Shown here one piece after another: positions 9,233 through 17,706 of a stretch of DNA of 62,196 nucleotides; positions within the stretch are counted from its first letter, which is position 1; each line of letters opens with the position of its first letter. The notes under the pieces were generated by a model. The model saw only the letters and a program-made list of their open reading frames with translations, had not been told where the DNA came from and did not search any database. The DNA is from Bacteroidota bacterium (lineage in GTDB: Bacteria > Bacteroidota > Bacteroidia > Chitinophagales > Chitinophagaceae). Location of the stretch: NCBI GenBank assembly GCA_018268075.1, contig JAFDXH010000115.1:1-62196 (forward strand). The letters are read 5' to 3'. The position numbers and the translations under genes are program-made.

Positions 9233-10170
9233 TGGATCTTTCAATTGTAATCCCGCTTTTAAATGAAGATGAATCCCTGCCCGAGTTGGCAGATTGGATA
9301 GTACGCGTAATGGATACCCATCATTTTACTTACGAAATAATCATGATAGATGATGGTAGTACCGACTCTTCATGGAGCGTAATTCAAAAATTGCATCAAA
9401 GCAATCCCAAAATAAAAGGAATCCAATTTCAACGGAACTATGGGAAGAGTGCTGCACTAAATGAAGGTTTTAAAATGGCGCAAGGCGAAGTAGTAATCAC
9501 TATGGACGCCGATATGCAGGATAGCCCCGATGAAATTCCGGAATTACGCAAAATGATATTAATAGATGATTATGATATTGTAAGCGGATGGAAAAAAAAG
9601 CGCTATGACAATGCCCTTTCCAAAAATATACCCTCTAAATTATTTAATGCAGCTACCAGAAAAGTTAGTGGTATTAAGCTTCATGATTTTAACTGTGGGC
9701 TAAAGGCCTATAAAAATAAGGTTACAAAAAGTATAGAAGTATATGGTGAAATGCACCGCTATATACCACTGCTGGCCAAGTGGTCTGGGTTTAGAAAATT
9801 TGGCGAAAAAGTAGTAGAACACCGTGCTAGGAAATATGGGGTTACCAAGTTTGGATGGAATCGCTTTGTAAATGGTTTTCTCGATCTGGCCTCTATCATG
9901 TTTGTAGGAAAATTTAGAAAAAACCCCATGCACTTTTTTGGATTATGGGGTACTTTATCTTTTCTCTTTGGTTTTGGTGTATTCTTTTATCTTACTATTA
10001 CTAAATTTTTCTTTGACCAAACAGGCATGACGCAGCGGCCGTTATTCTTTATGGCTCTGGTAGCCATGATCATCGGTACTCAATTATTCTTAGCAGGTTT
10101 TTTAGGAGAATTAATTTCAAGAAATACAGCAGACAGAAACCACTATTTAATTGCCGATAGGATTAATTAA
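9232..10170 (+). CDS. Family 2 glycosyltransferase, polyprenyl-phosphate type (DPM1/GtrB-like)
   Basis: A 312-residue GT-A glycosyltransferase with the N-terminal strand VIPLLNEDESLPEL, MIDDGSTDSS, and the metal-binding MDADMQDSPDEIPEL. The C-terminus carries two membrane helices (FGLWGTLSFLFGFGVFFYL and FFMALVAMIIGTQLFLAGFLGEL), as in dolichyl/undecaprenyl-phosphate sugar transferases (DPM1, ArnC, GtrB). It probably attaches a sugar from a nucleotide donor to a polyprenyl phosphate at the inner membrane. It overlaps DUF4199 by one base and is followed 5 bases later by a second glycosyltransferase. A GtrA-family protein that could flip such a lipid is encoded at 37.6-38.0 kb, but linkage is only an inference. 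Confidence 0.9.
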   Translation: MDLSIVIPLLNEDESLPELADWIVRVMDTHHFTYEIIMIDDGSTDSSWSVIQKLHQSNPKIKGIQFQRNYGKSAALNEGFKMAQGEVVITMDADMQDSPDEIPELRKMILIDDYDIVSGWKKKRYDNALSKNIPSKLFNAATRKVSGIKLHDFNCGLKAYKNKVTKSIEVYGEMHRYIPLLAKWSGFRKFGEKVVEHRARKYGVTKFGWNRFVNGFLDLASIMFVGKFRKNPMHFFGLWGTLSFLFGFGVFFYLTITKFFFDQTGMTQRPLFFMALVAMIIGTQLFLAGFLGELISRNTADRNHYLIADRIN

Positions 10171-10175
10171 AAAAG

Positions 10176-11309
10176 ATGGCTGTAAAAAAGATAATTATTA
10201 TTGGCCCGGCATACCCATTAAGAGGTGGTGGCATCGCTACTTTTAATGAGCGGCTTGCTCGAGAGTTTTCCAATGAAGGCCATGATGTAACCATCTATAC
10301 ATTTTCTTATCAATATCCAGGGTTTCTTTTCCCTGGCTCCAGCCAGTACTCTACAGAGCCTGCACCAAAGGATTTAAAAATTTTGATAAAAATTAATTCT
10401 ATCAATCCATTTAATTGGATAAAAATTGGAAATGAAATAAAAAAACTTAAGCCTGACCTTGTGATTGTACGATTTTGGCTACCCTTTATGGGGCCATGCC
10501 TCGGTACTATATTAAGAAGAATAAAGAAAAATCATTTTACCAGAGTGGTCTGTATTGCAGATAATATTATACCTCATGAACACCGGCCAGGAGATAGTGC
10601 TTTTACAAAATATTTTATAAAACCAGTGGACGACTTCATCACAATGAGCGATAAAGTCTTGAATGATTTAAAAACCATAGATCCTAACAAGAGAGGTAAA
10701 ATAGTAGCCCATCCGCTCTATGACAATTTTGGTGAAATAATTTCTAAAGAAGCGGCCCGGGCTAATTTGTACCTCGACCCCCATGCGATTATATTTCTAT
10801 TTTTTGGGTTCATCAGAAAATATAAAGGGCTCGACATATTGTTAGAAGCATTTAAAATAGTAATAGAAGAAAAACCAGACCATAACCTAAAACTTTTAAT
10901 AGCAGGCGAATTTTACGAAGACAAAAAAAATTATGAGCCTCTATTAAAAGACCCTCTATTAAAAGAAAAGCTAATCCTGCACACACATTTCATTTCAGAT
11001 GAAGAGGTGAAATATTTTTTTTGTGCATCAGATTGCGTTGTACAACCTTATAGGAGTGCTACACAAAGCGGCGTTACACCGCTCTCCTATTATTTTGAAA
11101 AACCCATGATTGTTACAAATGTTGGCGGCTTGCCGGCTATGGTTCCAGACAAAAAAGCTGGGCTCATAGCAGCACCCACACCCCAAGATTTAGCAGAAAA
11201 GATTTTGGCTTTTATAGATTTGGGCGAGCCCTATTTTACAAAAGGGATAAAGGATGAAAAAAATAAATTGAGCTGGAAAGCAATGACAGACTCTATACTT
11301 TTAAACTGA
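10176..11309 (+). CDS. Family 4 (GT-B) glycosyltransferase
   Basis: A 377-residue GT-B glycosyltransferase. The N-terminal Rossmann half shows IIGPAYPLRGGGIATFNERLA, and the C-terminal donor half has FFGFIRKYKGLDILLEAF and the acidic/sugar-nucleotide motif region around YRSATQSGVTPLSYYFEKPMI. This is the group 1/family 4 pattern used in LPS, capsule and glycolipid assembly. No transmembrane segment is seen. It starts 5 bases after the polyprenyl-phosphate sugar transferase, so the two should act in the same pathway, probably adding a sugar to a lipid-linked acceptor. The acceptor and sugar cannot be deduced. Confidence 0.88.
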   Translation: MAVKKIIIIGPAYPLRGGGIATFNERLAREFSNEGHDVTIYTFSYQYPGFLFPGSSQYSTEPAPKDLKILIKINSINPFNWIKIGNEIKKLKPDLVIVRFWLPFMGPCLGTILRRIKKNHFTRVVCIADNIIPHEHRPGDSAFTKYFIKPVDDFITMSDKVLNDLKTIDPNKRGKIVAHPLYDNFGEIISKEAARANLYLDPHAIIFLFFGFIRKYKGLDILLEAFKIVIEEKPDHNLKLLIAGEFYEDKKNYEPLLKDPLLKEKLILHTHFISDEEVKYFFCASDCVVQPYRSATQSGVTPLSYYFEKPMIVTNVGGLPAMVPDKKAGLIAAPTPQDLAEKILAFIDLGEPYFTKGIKDEKNKLSWKAMTDSILLN

Positions 11310-11396
11310 TTAAAAGTATGAACCAGAGCTTAAATACAGAGAGGGCACACCACCAGCAATTAAATTATTTTAATTATTTAAAATTTTATTTACTTA

Positions 11397-11981
11397 ATGG
11401 AAACAAATACATCAGCCTATTGGAACCAGCGATACAATGAGGGTAATACCCCTTGGGATATGAAAGCCCCTTCACCTCCAATTAAGCATTATATAGATAC
11501 CATTAAGAACAAAAGTGCAGCAATTTTAATTCCGGGATGTGGCAATGCTTATGAAGCCGGTTATTTGTTAGATCAAGGATTTACAGATGTGTCTGTAGTG
11601 GACTTGTCCACCACCATTATGGCGGCACTACAAAAAAGATATGAAGGCACTGCACTAAAGGTAATTACCGGCGATTTTTTTGATTTAACAGGTACCTACG
11701 ATTTTATTTTGGAGCAAACCTTTTTCTGCGCTATAGATCCCTCATTTAGAAAAGCGTATGTTGCTAAATGTTATGAACTATTAAATCCAGGTGGAAAAAT
11801 TGCCGGAGTATTTTTTTACAAAAAAATGGTAGATGTTGAGCCTCCTTACATTGCCGACACAGAGGAATATATTGCGCATTTTAAAGAAGATTTTTCTCTT
11901 AATACACTTGAGCCCTGCACGATATCGGTACCGCCGAGGATGGGAAGAGAATTATATTTTGAATTTGAAAAGCGTTACTGA
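11397..11981 (+). CDS. TPMT-family SAM-dependent methyltransferase
   Basis: A 194-residue class I methyltransferase of the thiopurine S-methyltransferase (TPMT)-like family. The N-terminal YWNQRYNEGNTPWDM is the diagnostic family opening, ILIPGCGNAYEAGYL is the SAM-binding loop, VVDLS is the acidic end of strand 2, GDFFDL follows, and EQTFFCAIDP occupies the family post-II motif. Bacterial members methylate tellurite/selenium or small thiols, or are unknown. The gene is 87 bases after the glycosyltransferases and convergent with the flippase (6 bases between stop codons). Whether it modifies the glycan or simply neighbours it is not known. Confidence 0.85.
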   Translation: METNTSAYWNQRYNEGNTPWDMKAPSPPIKHYIDTIKNKSAAILIPGCGNAYEAGYLLDQGFTDVSVVDLSTTIMAALQKRYEGTALKVITGDFFDLTGTYDFILEQTFFCAIDPSFRKAYVAKCYELLNPGGKIAGVFFYKKMVDVEPPYIADTEEYIAHFKEDFSLNTLEPCTISVPPRMGRELYFEFEKRY

Positions 11982-11987
11982 TTGATG

Positions 11988-13496
11988 CTACTTTTTTCTA
12001 CTAATGCGCGCCTTATTGGTAAGGCTTTTGAATAAAGGAACTACATCCGGTGAAAGGTTCAGATAAACAATAGCACCAATAAACAAGGCAGAAAAAACTG
12101 AACACTTTACTAAGATTGCTGGGAATCCCGTAAGAGATTGAAAGGAGAAATAACAAATAAAATAACAACCTGCTGCAACCAGAATAGCATAAATAGTTTT
12201 AACACTAAATGGATGCATATTAAATTTTCTTTTCAAAAAAACAAGGCGGATAGCATTATAGACAGTTAACGCAATTAGATTGGAATAACCTGCCCCTACA
12301 ATCCCATAATGCTTAACCAGCAAATAATTTAAAGGCACAGCTAATGCCAGCAATATCATACCGCTTACAAATTCAAACTTCCAAAAAGTAGAAGTTCCAA
12401 TAATTTGTGAATTAACTCCTGTACCCAAATCTACTACTCTGGCCATTCCAAGAAAAAAGAATACCCACTTAGAGTCTAAATAAGCAGGCTTTAACTTAAA
12501 TGAGGTAACTACATCTGTGTAACACAACCATACTACTAAAAAAATCCCTAATGAAGCTATCAATAAATTAATGCCTGACCGCTGATAGATTAAGTTTATT
12601 TTTTTATAATCCTTGTCTTTCCATGCTCTTGAGAGCACAGGTATAGATGCCGCAATGGCCCCACGTTGTGGCGCCTGTACCAATCCAGACACTACACTTC
12701 CTAATGTAAATATCCCCGCCTCTGTAGTCCCCAACAAAGTCATGATTACAATAGTATCAATAAACTGGGCAATCATATAAATAGTGCCGCCAAAATAAAT
12801 AAGGGTGGCCATGGCAAGCATCTTTTTATAAAACTTTCTTGTAACCCTGCTGATGGTAAAGGTAATATTGAGCGCCTGCTTCTTAATAAGGAAGCCCAAA
12901 AGAAAAAGGGCGGTTATGCCATAAGTAAATGCATAAATTTTTATAAATGAATCAAAACTATGAATGAATTGAAAACTTAGTAAAAAAATAAGTCCCATGG
13001 TGAGTACCCGAAATAATACTTCGCGAAGAAAAGTAGTAACGATGGACTGGCGTATATTCCATGCAAAAACCTCCAGCAATGAAAAGACAAGAATAGAGAA
13101 ACCAAATGGAAATATCCAGGCATAATACTGAAGGAATAAGGGCGAGTTGCCGCCAAATTTCCTTACTACCAAGCCCTTGAATAATATGCCCGCCACTACC
13201 ACAAGCGCAAAACCAACCATACATACAAGAAAGGTCCAGGTAAAAAGATCATTTTTTTTTCGCGGTAAATTATCCTGGAAGTAAGGGAAAAATTTATAAA
13301 CTACCGATACCATACCGAGATTAGCAAAGGCAAACATAAGATTGCCTACTGCAATGAATATGCCTGTGATGGCGTATTCCGATGGCGAAAAAGGAGAACC
13401 TTGCCTTGTAAAAAGATAAGTATTAATAAACCCAATTACAAAACCACCATATACAAATATTGTAGAAACGATGCTCTGACGCCTAACCTCTGACAT
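11988..13496 (-). CDS. Oligosaccharide/lipopolysaccharide flippase (Wzx/MATE-like)
   Basis: A 502-residue polytopic protein with about 12-14 hydrophobic helices spread evenly, beginning IVSTIFVYGGFVIGFINTYLF, the usual start of MOP/MATE-superfamily polysaccharide exporters. It is expected to flip a lipid-linked oligosaccharide across the inner membrane. The cytoplasmic tail is basic (NKARISRKK). It converges on the glycosyltransferase/methyltransferase run and is probably its partner, although it is on the opposite strand and so separately expressed. Two divergent O-antigen-type helices cannot be assigned to a particular glycan. There is no cognate polymerase or ligase in the window. Confidence 0.88.
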   Translation of the reverse strand: MSEVRRQSIVSTIFVYGGFVIGFINTYLFTRQGSPFSPSEYAITGIFIAVGNLMFAFANLGMVSVVYKFFPYFQDNLPRKKNDLFTWTFLVCMVGFALVVVAGILFKGLVVRKFGGNSPLFLQYYAWIFPFGFSILVFSLLEVFAWNIRQSIVTTFLREVLFRVLTMGLIFLLSFQFIHSFDSFIKIYAFTYGITALFLLGFLIKKQALNITFTISRVTRKFYKKMLAMATLIYFGGTIYMIAQFIDTIVIMTLLGTTEAGIFTLGSVVSGLVQAPQRGAIAASIPVLSRAWKDKDYKKINLIYQRSGINLLIASLGIFLVVWLCYTDVVTSFKLKPAYLDSKWVFFFLGMARVVDLGTGVNSQIIGTSTFWKFEFVSGMILLALAVPLNYLLVKHYGIVGAGYSNLIALTVYNAIRLVFLKRKFNMHPFSVKTIYAILVAAGCYFICYFSFQSLTGFPAILVKCSVFSALFIGAIVYLNLSPDVVPLFKSLTNKARISRKK

Positions 13497-13578
13497 TAAT
13501 TTATTTGAATTTGCAAATTAGGATTTTGTATTGATAAGTAGCTGCAAGGCTTTGCCAGGTTTCATTTTTCATCATGGG

Positions 13579-15246
13579 CTACAATTGTTTTGTGCCTACA
13601 TAAAAATTTCTGTCCACCTTTATTTCACTAAGCCCTCTGGGCGCTTTTTGAAACACAGGCGTTGGATGAATAAAAACCAGTTTTCCCTTATCATTGTAAA
13701 CTTTTAAAGGCATGGTAAAATGATCTACACAATTTGACCACCTGAAGAATAATTTTCCATTAACTTTTTTATATTCAAGCACCGGTATTTGAACCGTTTT
13801 TAAATATTGGTCAAAAACTTTTGAAAAATTGATTCCGGATTTTTTATTTATATAATCCTCAATTTGATTGCCGGTTACAGTTTGGTGGTAAAAATCTTTA
13901 TTAAGCCCCCGTAGAATATTTCTGAATTTGTTATCGTCATTTATTATCTGACGGATCATGTGAATCATGTTGCCGGCCTTGTAATACATATCACCGCTGC
14001 CTTCATTATTAACACCATACTTACCAATAATAGGAATATCATTCACTATATTTTTCCGTACTCCTACTATATAATCTGTACCGGCTTCCTTTCCATAATA
14101 GTATTCTGTAAAAAGTGTTTCACTATAATTCGTAAATCCTTCATGTACCCACATGTCGGCAATATCTTTGGTGGTAATGTTATTGCCAAACCATTCATGC
14201 CCACTTTCATGTACAATAATGAAATCCCATTTCAATCCCCATCCGCTATGCGAAAGATCTCGTCCAGCATATCCATTTTTGTATCCATTGCCATAGGCTA
14301 CCGCGCTTTGGTGCTCCATACCAAGATAAGGGGCATCTACTAATTTATATCCATCATCATAAAAAGGATAAGGCCCGAACCAATATTCAAATGCCTTCAT
14401 CATGCGGGGTGCATCTTTAAATTGAATCTTCGCTTTGTTAAGGTTAGAATCTAAAACCCAATAATCCATGGTCAGGTTTCCTTTTTCACCCTTATATATT
14501 TCAGAAAAATGAACATATTTTCCGATGTAGGGTGAAATGCCGTAGTTATTAATTGGGCTCACTACAGCCCAAGTAGTGGTAGTAGTTCCATCGTCATTTA
14601 TAATTTTTTTTTGCATCCGGCCATTACTTACTGTTACCAAATCTGATGGGGCTGTAAAATGCATTGAAGCTCCATTATCCGGCTCATCGCCCTGATAATC
14701 CTTGCAGGGATACCATACGCTGGCACCCAATCCCTGACAAGCAACAGCAACCCATTCTCTATCCCATTTATCCTTAGTCCAAACCAATCCTCCATCCCAT
14801 GGTGGGTGAAAAGCAATATGTGGCTTACCATGATAATATACTTTTATTGCAGATGCATATTTCAGATAAGTAGATTGAATAAAAGCAACATTGCCCAATC
14901 GGGTAATTGAATCACATTTTATCCAACCATTAGTGGGTTTGTCCTTAGGGAAATTTATTGCCACTGGCGACCACCGTATCAGTACACTATCTATTACCAG
15001 TGGTTGCTGTAGATCTATCTGCATTACAGAATAATTATTCAGCACCTTATATTCTATTTTATTAAATCCTTCAATTGTACTGTCGAATATATTAAACTTT
15101 ACATGTAAGTCATATTTTGTAACATTCCACCACGATCTTGCAGCTCCATTACTTCCTCTGAGTGTATCTGCATGGGTAAAAGTTTGTGCAAACGAACACC
15201 ATGGAATAAAAAATATGAAACTCAATGATGCAATTATCTTTTTCAT
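13579..15246 (-). CDS. Exported M1-family zinc metallopeptidase
   Basis: A 555-residue exported aminopeptidase-type protein, signal peptide SLSFIFFIPWCSFAQ. The gluzincin zinc site HESGH is at 346-350, with the third ligand Glu369 in WVHEGF, and the upstream GMEHQSAVA takes the place of the GAMEN exopeptidase motif. The N-terminal half is the beta-rich M1 domain. The C-terminal helical domain is shortened, so it is a short M1 protein of the kind common in Bacteroidota. It probably trims peptides in the periplasm or outside the cell. Its start is only 29 bases from the divergent solute-binding gene, so promoters must overlap neighbouring coding sequence. Confidence 0.92.
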   Translation of the reverse strand: MKKIIASLSFIFFIPWCSFAQTFTHADTLRGSNGAARSWWNVTKYDLHVKFNIFDSTIEGFNKIEYKVLNNYSVMQIDLQQPLVIDSVLIRWSPVAINFPKDKPTNGWIKCDSITRLGNVAFIQSTYLKYASAIKVYYHGKPHIAFHPPWDGGLVWTKDKWDREWVAVACQGLGASVWYPCKDYQGDEPDNGASMHFTAPSDLVTVSNGRMQKKIINDDGTTTTTWAVVSPINNYGISPYIGKYVHFSEIYKGEKGNLTMDYWVLDSNLNKAKIQFKDAPRMMKAFEYWFGPYPFYDDGYKLVDAPYLGMEHQSAVAYGNGYKNGYAGRDLSHSGWGLKWDFIIVHESGHEWFGNNITTKDIADMWVHEGFTNYSETLFTEYYYGKEAGTDYIVGVRKNIVNDIPIIGKYGVNNEGSGDMYYKAGNMIHMIRQIINDDNKFRNILRGLNKDFYHQTVTGNQIEDYINKKSGINFSKVFDQYLKTVQIPVLEYKKVNGKLFFRWSNCVDHFTMPLKVYNDKGKLVFIHPTPVFQKAPRGLSEIKVDRNFYVGTKQL

Positions 15247-15275
15247 TTGGTAAATTTATTTTTTTCTAAGTCAGC

Positions 15276-16940
15276 ATGAAGTTAAAAAAACAATTTTCTT
15301 TGAGCCAATCAATTTTTAAAAAAGAAGGCCGCGCACTTATTGCAATTATACTTTGTATTGTATTTGCCGGCTGCCATCGCAGCTCCCAATCCAGAAATAT
15401 TTTCAGGTACAATGAGCAATCAGGCATTGCTACACTTGATCCCGCATTTGCAAAAAATCAATCAATTATGTGGGCAATACATCAGATCTATAATACTTTG
15501 GTACAAACGGATGATCAGCTAAATATCATTCCATCACTTGCTACCTCGTGGGAGGTTTCTTCAGATAATCTAACCTTCACATTTCATCTTCGTACAGATG
15601 TATATTTTCAGGACAATGATTGCTTCCCTGATGGCAAAGGAAGAAAAATGACTGCACAAGATGTTGTATATTCCTTTTTAAGAATTATGGATCCAGCCAC
15701 AGCCAGCAGTGGAGCATGGATTTTTAATGGCCGCGTAGATTCCTTAAAACCCTTTATTGCATTAAATGATTCTATATTTCAATTAAAATTACTACGCCCC
15801 TTTCATCCAATATTGGGTGTAGTGAGTATGCAATATTGCTCTATAGTACCTCATGAAGCAGTAGAAAAATATGGTAAAGATTTTCGGCGTACACCCTGTG
15901 GCACCGGCCCTTTTCAATATGTAGCATGGGAAGAAGGACAGGCGCTTATTCTTAAAAAGAATGCACATTATTTTGAAAGAGATTCTACGGGCATTCGACT
16001 TCCCTATCTCAATGGTATCAAAATTTCTTTTCTGGATAATAAAGCCACCGAGTTTTTAGAATTTCAACAAAAGAGGCTAGATTTTATAAATGACATAGAT
16101 CCCTCTTTCAAAGATGAAATCATTACTAAAAATGGTGATCTAAGGCCACAATGGAAAGGTAGGATTGTGCTAATGAAGCATCCATATTTAACTACAGAAT
16201 ACTTAGGCATATTAGAAGATACTTCCCTTCCTATTGTGAAAAATTCGCCCTTGAAAGATGTAAGGATAAGGCAGGCGATAAATTATGGATTTGACAAAAG
16301 AAAGATGATGAAGTATCTGAGAAATTCAATTGGAACTCCCGCTGAGAGTGGTTTTATCCCTTCTGGATTTCCTTCATTTGATTCTTCCAAAGTGCATGGA
16401 TACAATTATAATCCGAGCAAAGCACTTGCCCTATTAAAAGAAGCCGGCTACCCCAATGGCAAGGGCTTAGGAGCTATCAAATTACTAACCGTTCCCATTT
16501 ATGGCGACCTCGCCAGCTATATTGCAAATGAACTAAAGCAAATAGGAATTATAGTAAATGTAGAAATCATCCAAAAAAGCCTGCTTCTGGAGCAGACTGC
16601 AAAATCTGAAGCCTTATTTTTTCGTGCGAGTTGGATTGGTGATTACCCTGATGCTGAAAATTTCTTAAGTGTTTTTTATGGAAAAAATCCGGCACCCCCC
16701 AATTATACCCGGTACAATAATCCAATATTTGACCGCCTGTACGAATCAGCTCTTTCAGAAACAAATGATTCTGTACGCTATCAATTATATCAAAGAGCCG
16801 ACCAATTGATGATAAAAGATGCCCCCATAGTTCCACTTTGGTACGATATGGTTATTCGCCTTGTACAGCCGTCAGTTAAAGGGTTTGCGCCCAATAGTCT
16901 TAATCTTCTGGAATTGAGAAGAGTAAAATTAGACGATTAA
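15276..16940 (+). CDS. Family 5 solute-binding lipoprotein (oligopeptide-type)
   Basis: A 554-residue substrate-binding protein of the SBP_bac_5 (OppA/DppA/NikA) type. The lipobox VFAGC lies at about residues 29-33 after a basic n-region, so it is lipid-anchored. Family landmarks are YNTLVQTDDQLNIIPSLATSWEV, the FHLRTDVYFQDN segment, and the C-terminal DAPIVPLWYD. It should bind di- or oligopeptides or metal chelates. No ABC permease or ATPase gene is in the window, so the transporter must be elsewhere or the protein is an orphan. The n-region is unusually long; a TTG at 15300 is an alternative start. Divergent from the M1 peptidase, an appealing peptide-processing pair. Confidence 0.9.
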   Translation: MKLKKQFSLSQSIFKKEGRALIAIILCIVFAGCHRSSQSRNIFRYNEQSGIATLDPAFAKNQSIMWAIHQIYNTLVQTDDQLNIIPSLATSWEVSSDNLTFTFHLRTDVYFQDNDCFPDGKGRKMTAQDVVYSFLRIMDPATASSGAWIFNGRVDSLKPFIALNDSIFQLKLLRPFHPILGVVSMQYCSIVPHEAVEKYGKDFRRTPCGTGPFQYVAWEEGQALILKKNAHYFERDSTGIRLPYLNGIKISFLDNKATEFLEFQQKRLDFINDIDPSFKDEIITKNGDLRPQWKGRIVLMKHPYLTTEYLGILEDTSLPIVKNSPLKDVRIRQAINYGFDKRKMMKYLRNSIGTPAESGFIPSGFPSFDSSKVHGYNYNPSKALALLKEAGYPNGKGLGAIKLLTVPIYGDLASYIANELKQIGIIVNVEIIQKSLLLEQTAKSEALFFRASWIGDYPDAENFLSVFYGKNPAPPNYTRYNNPIFDRLYESALSETNDSVRYQLYQRADQLMIKDAPIVPLWYDMVIRLVQPSVKGFAPNSLNLLELRRVKLDD

Positions 16941-16947
16941 AAATCTT

Positions 16948-17496
16948 TTAATGGTGTGTTTTTAATTTATCAGAAAAAAGTTTTTTTACTTTATCTACTT
17001 TTGGCTTCACTACAAAGTGGCAATAAGGTTGTGCAGGATTGCGCAGATAATAATCAGCATGATAATTTTCAGCCGGGTAAAAAACTGTTAATGGCTCAAT
17101 GGTAGTAACAATGGGTGAATCAAAAACTCCACTTGCATCCAACCATGTTTTGTATGCTATCGCTTTTTCTTTTTGCACTTCATTGTTATAGAAAATCACA
17201 CTGCGATATTGTGGCCCTATATCATTCCCCTGCCGATTGATCGTGGTAGGGTCATGTGTAGTAAAAAACACTTCTAATAATTCATCAAATGAAATCAGGT
17301 TAGCATCATATTCTATTTGCAGGCACTCTGCATGGCCTGTGTTTTTATCACAAACTTGCTCGTATGTTGGATTGGGCACCTCTCCACCACTATACCCACT
17401 CGTTACTTTTATTACACCATTCAACTGCTGAAATACAGCTTCGGTACACCAAAAACAACCATTGGCAAATGTGCACAACTCTATATTTTGCTCCAT
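16948..17496 (-). CDS. msrA: Peptide methionine-(S)-S-oxide reductase MsrA
   Basis: MsrA reduces oxidised methionine in proteins, protecting against oxidative damage. The 182-residue chain has the diagnostic catalytic motif GCFWCTEAVF near residue 14, VTSGYSGG, and YHADYYLRNP. No signal peptide is present, so it acts in the cytoplasm. It is a stand-alone enzyme here; no msrB gene is adjacent. Its stop is 8 bases from the convergent stop of the solute-binding lipoprotein gene. A second GCFWC Cys and the downstream region offer the resolving thiols only in part: I see no C-terminal Cys pair. Confidence 0.96.
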   Translation of the reverse strand: MEQNIELCTFANGCFWCTEAVFQQLNGVIKVTSGYSGGEVPNPTYEQVCDKNTGHAECLQIEYDANLISFDELLEVFFTTHDPTTINRQGNDIGPQYRSVIFYNNEVQKEKAIAYKTWLDASGVFDSPIVTTIEPLTVFYPAENYHADYYLRNPAQPYCHFVVKPKVDKVKKLFSDKLKTHH

Positions 17497-17574
17497 CTTT
17501 TTATAATTTTTCTCTACATAAAGTTAAGCTCACCTCATCATAATGAATTATTAAATCAACTAAAATTACATTGG

Positions 17575-17662
17575 GGGTTGCCTTCGGCCACGCTATCCGC
17601 TACAATCTTTTTCTACCGCACAGGCCTATACAAAAAAGGATTTTCGCTGCTATCGTTAACCC
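17575..17662. repeat. Imperfect inverted-repeat element (REP-like)
   Basis: An imperfect inverted repeat fills the msrA/MutS-like gap. The outer arms are GGGTT (17575-17579) and AACCC (17658-17662), the inner arms include AATCTTTTT and AAAAAAGGATT, and CTATCCGCTAC resembles the reverse complement of GCTGCTATCG. It is unusually GC-rich for a spacer here, and similar sequence blocks appear, from memory, between genes of other Bacteroidota, which makes a dispersed repeat likely. Confidence 0.45.
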
Positions 17663-17706
17663 GATTTTCATTACCTGTATTCAATATTATAGAAGAATAA
17701 ATCTAA

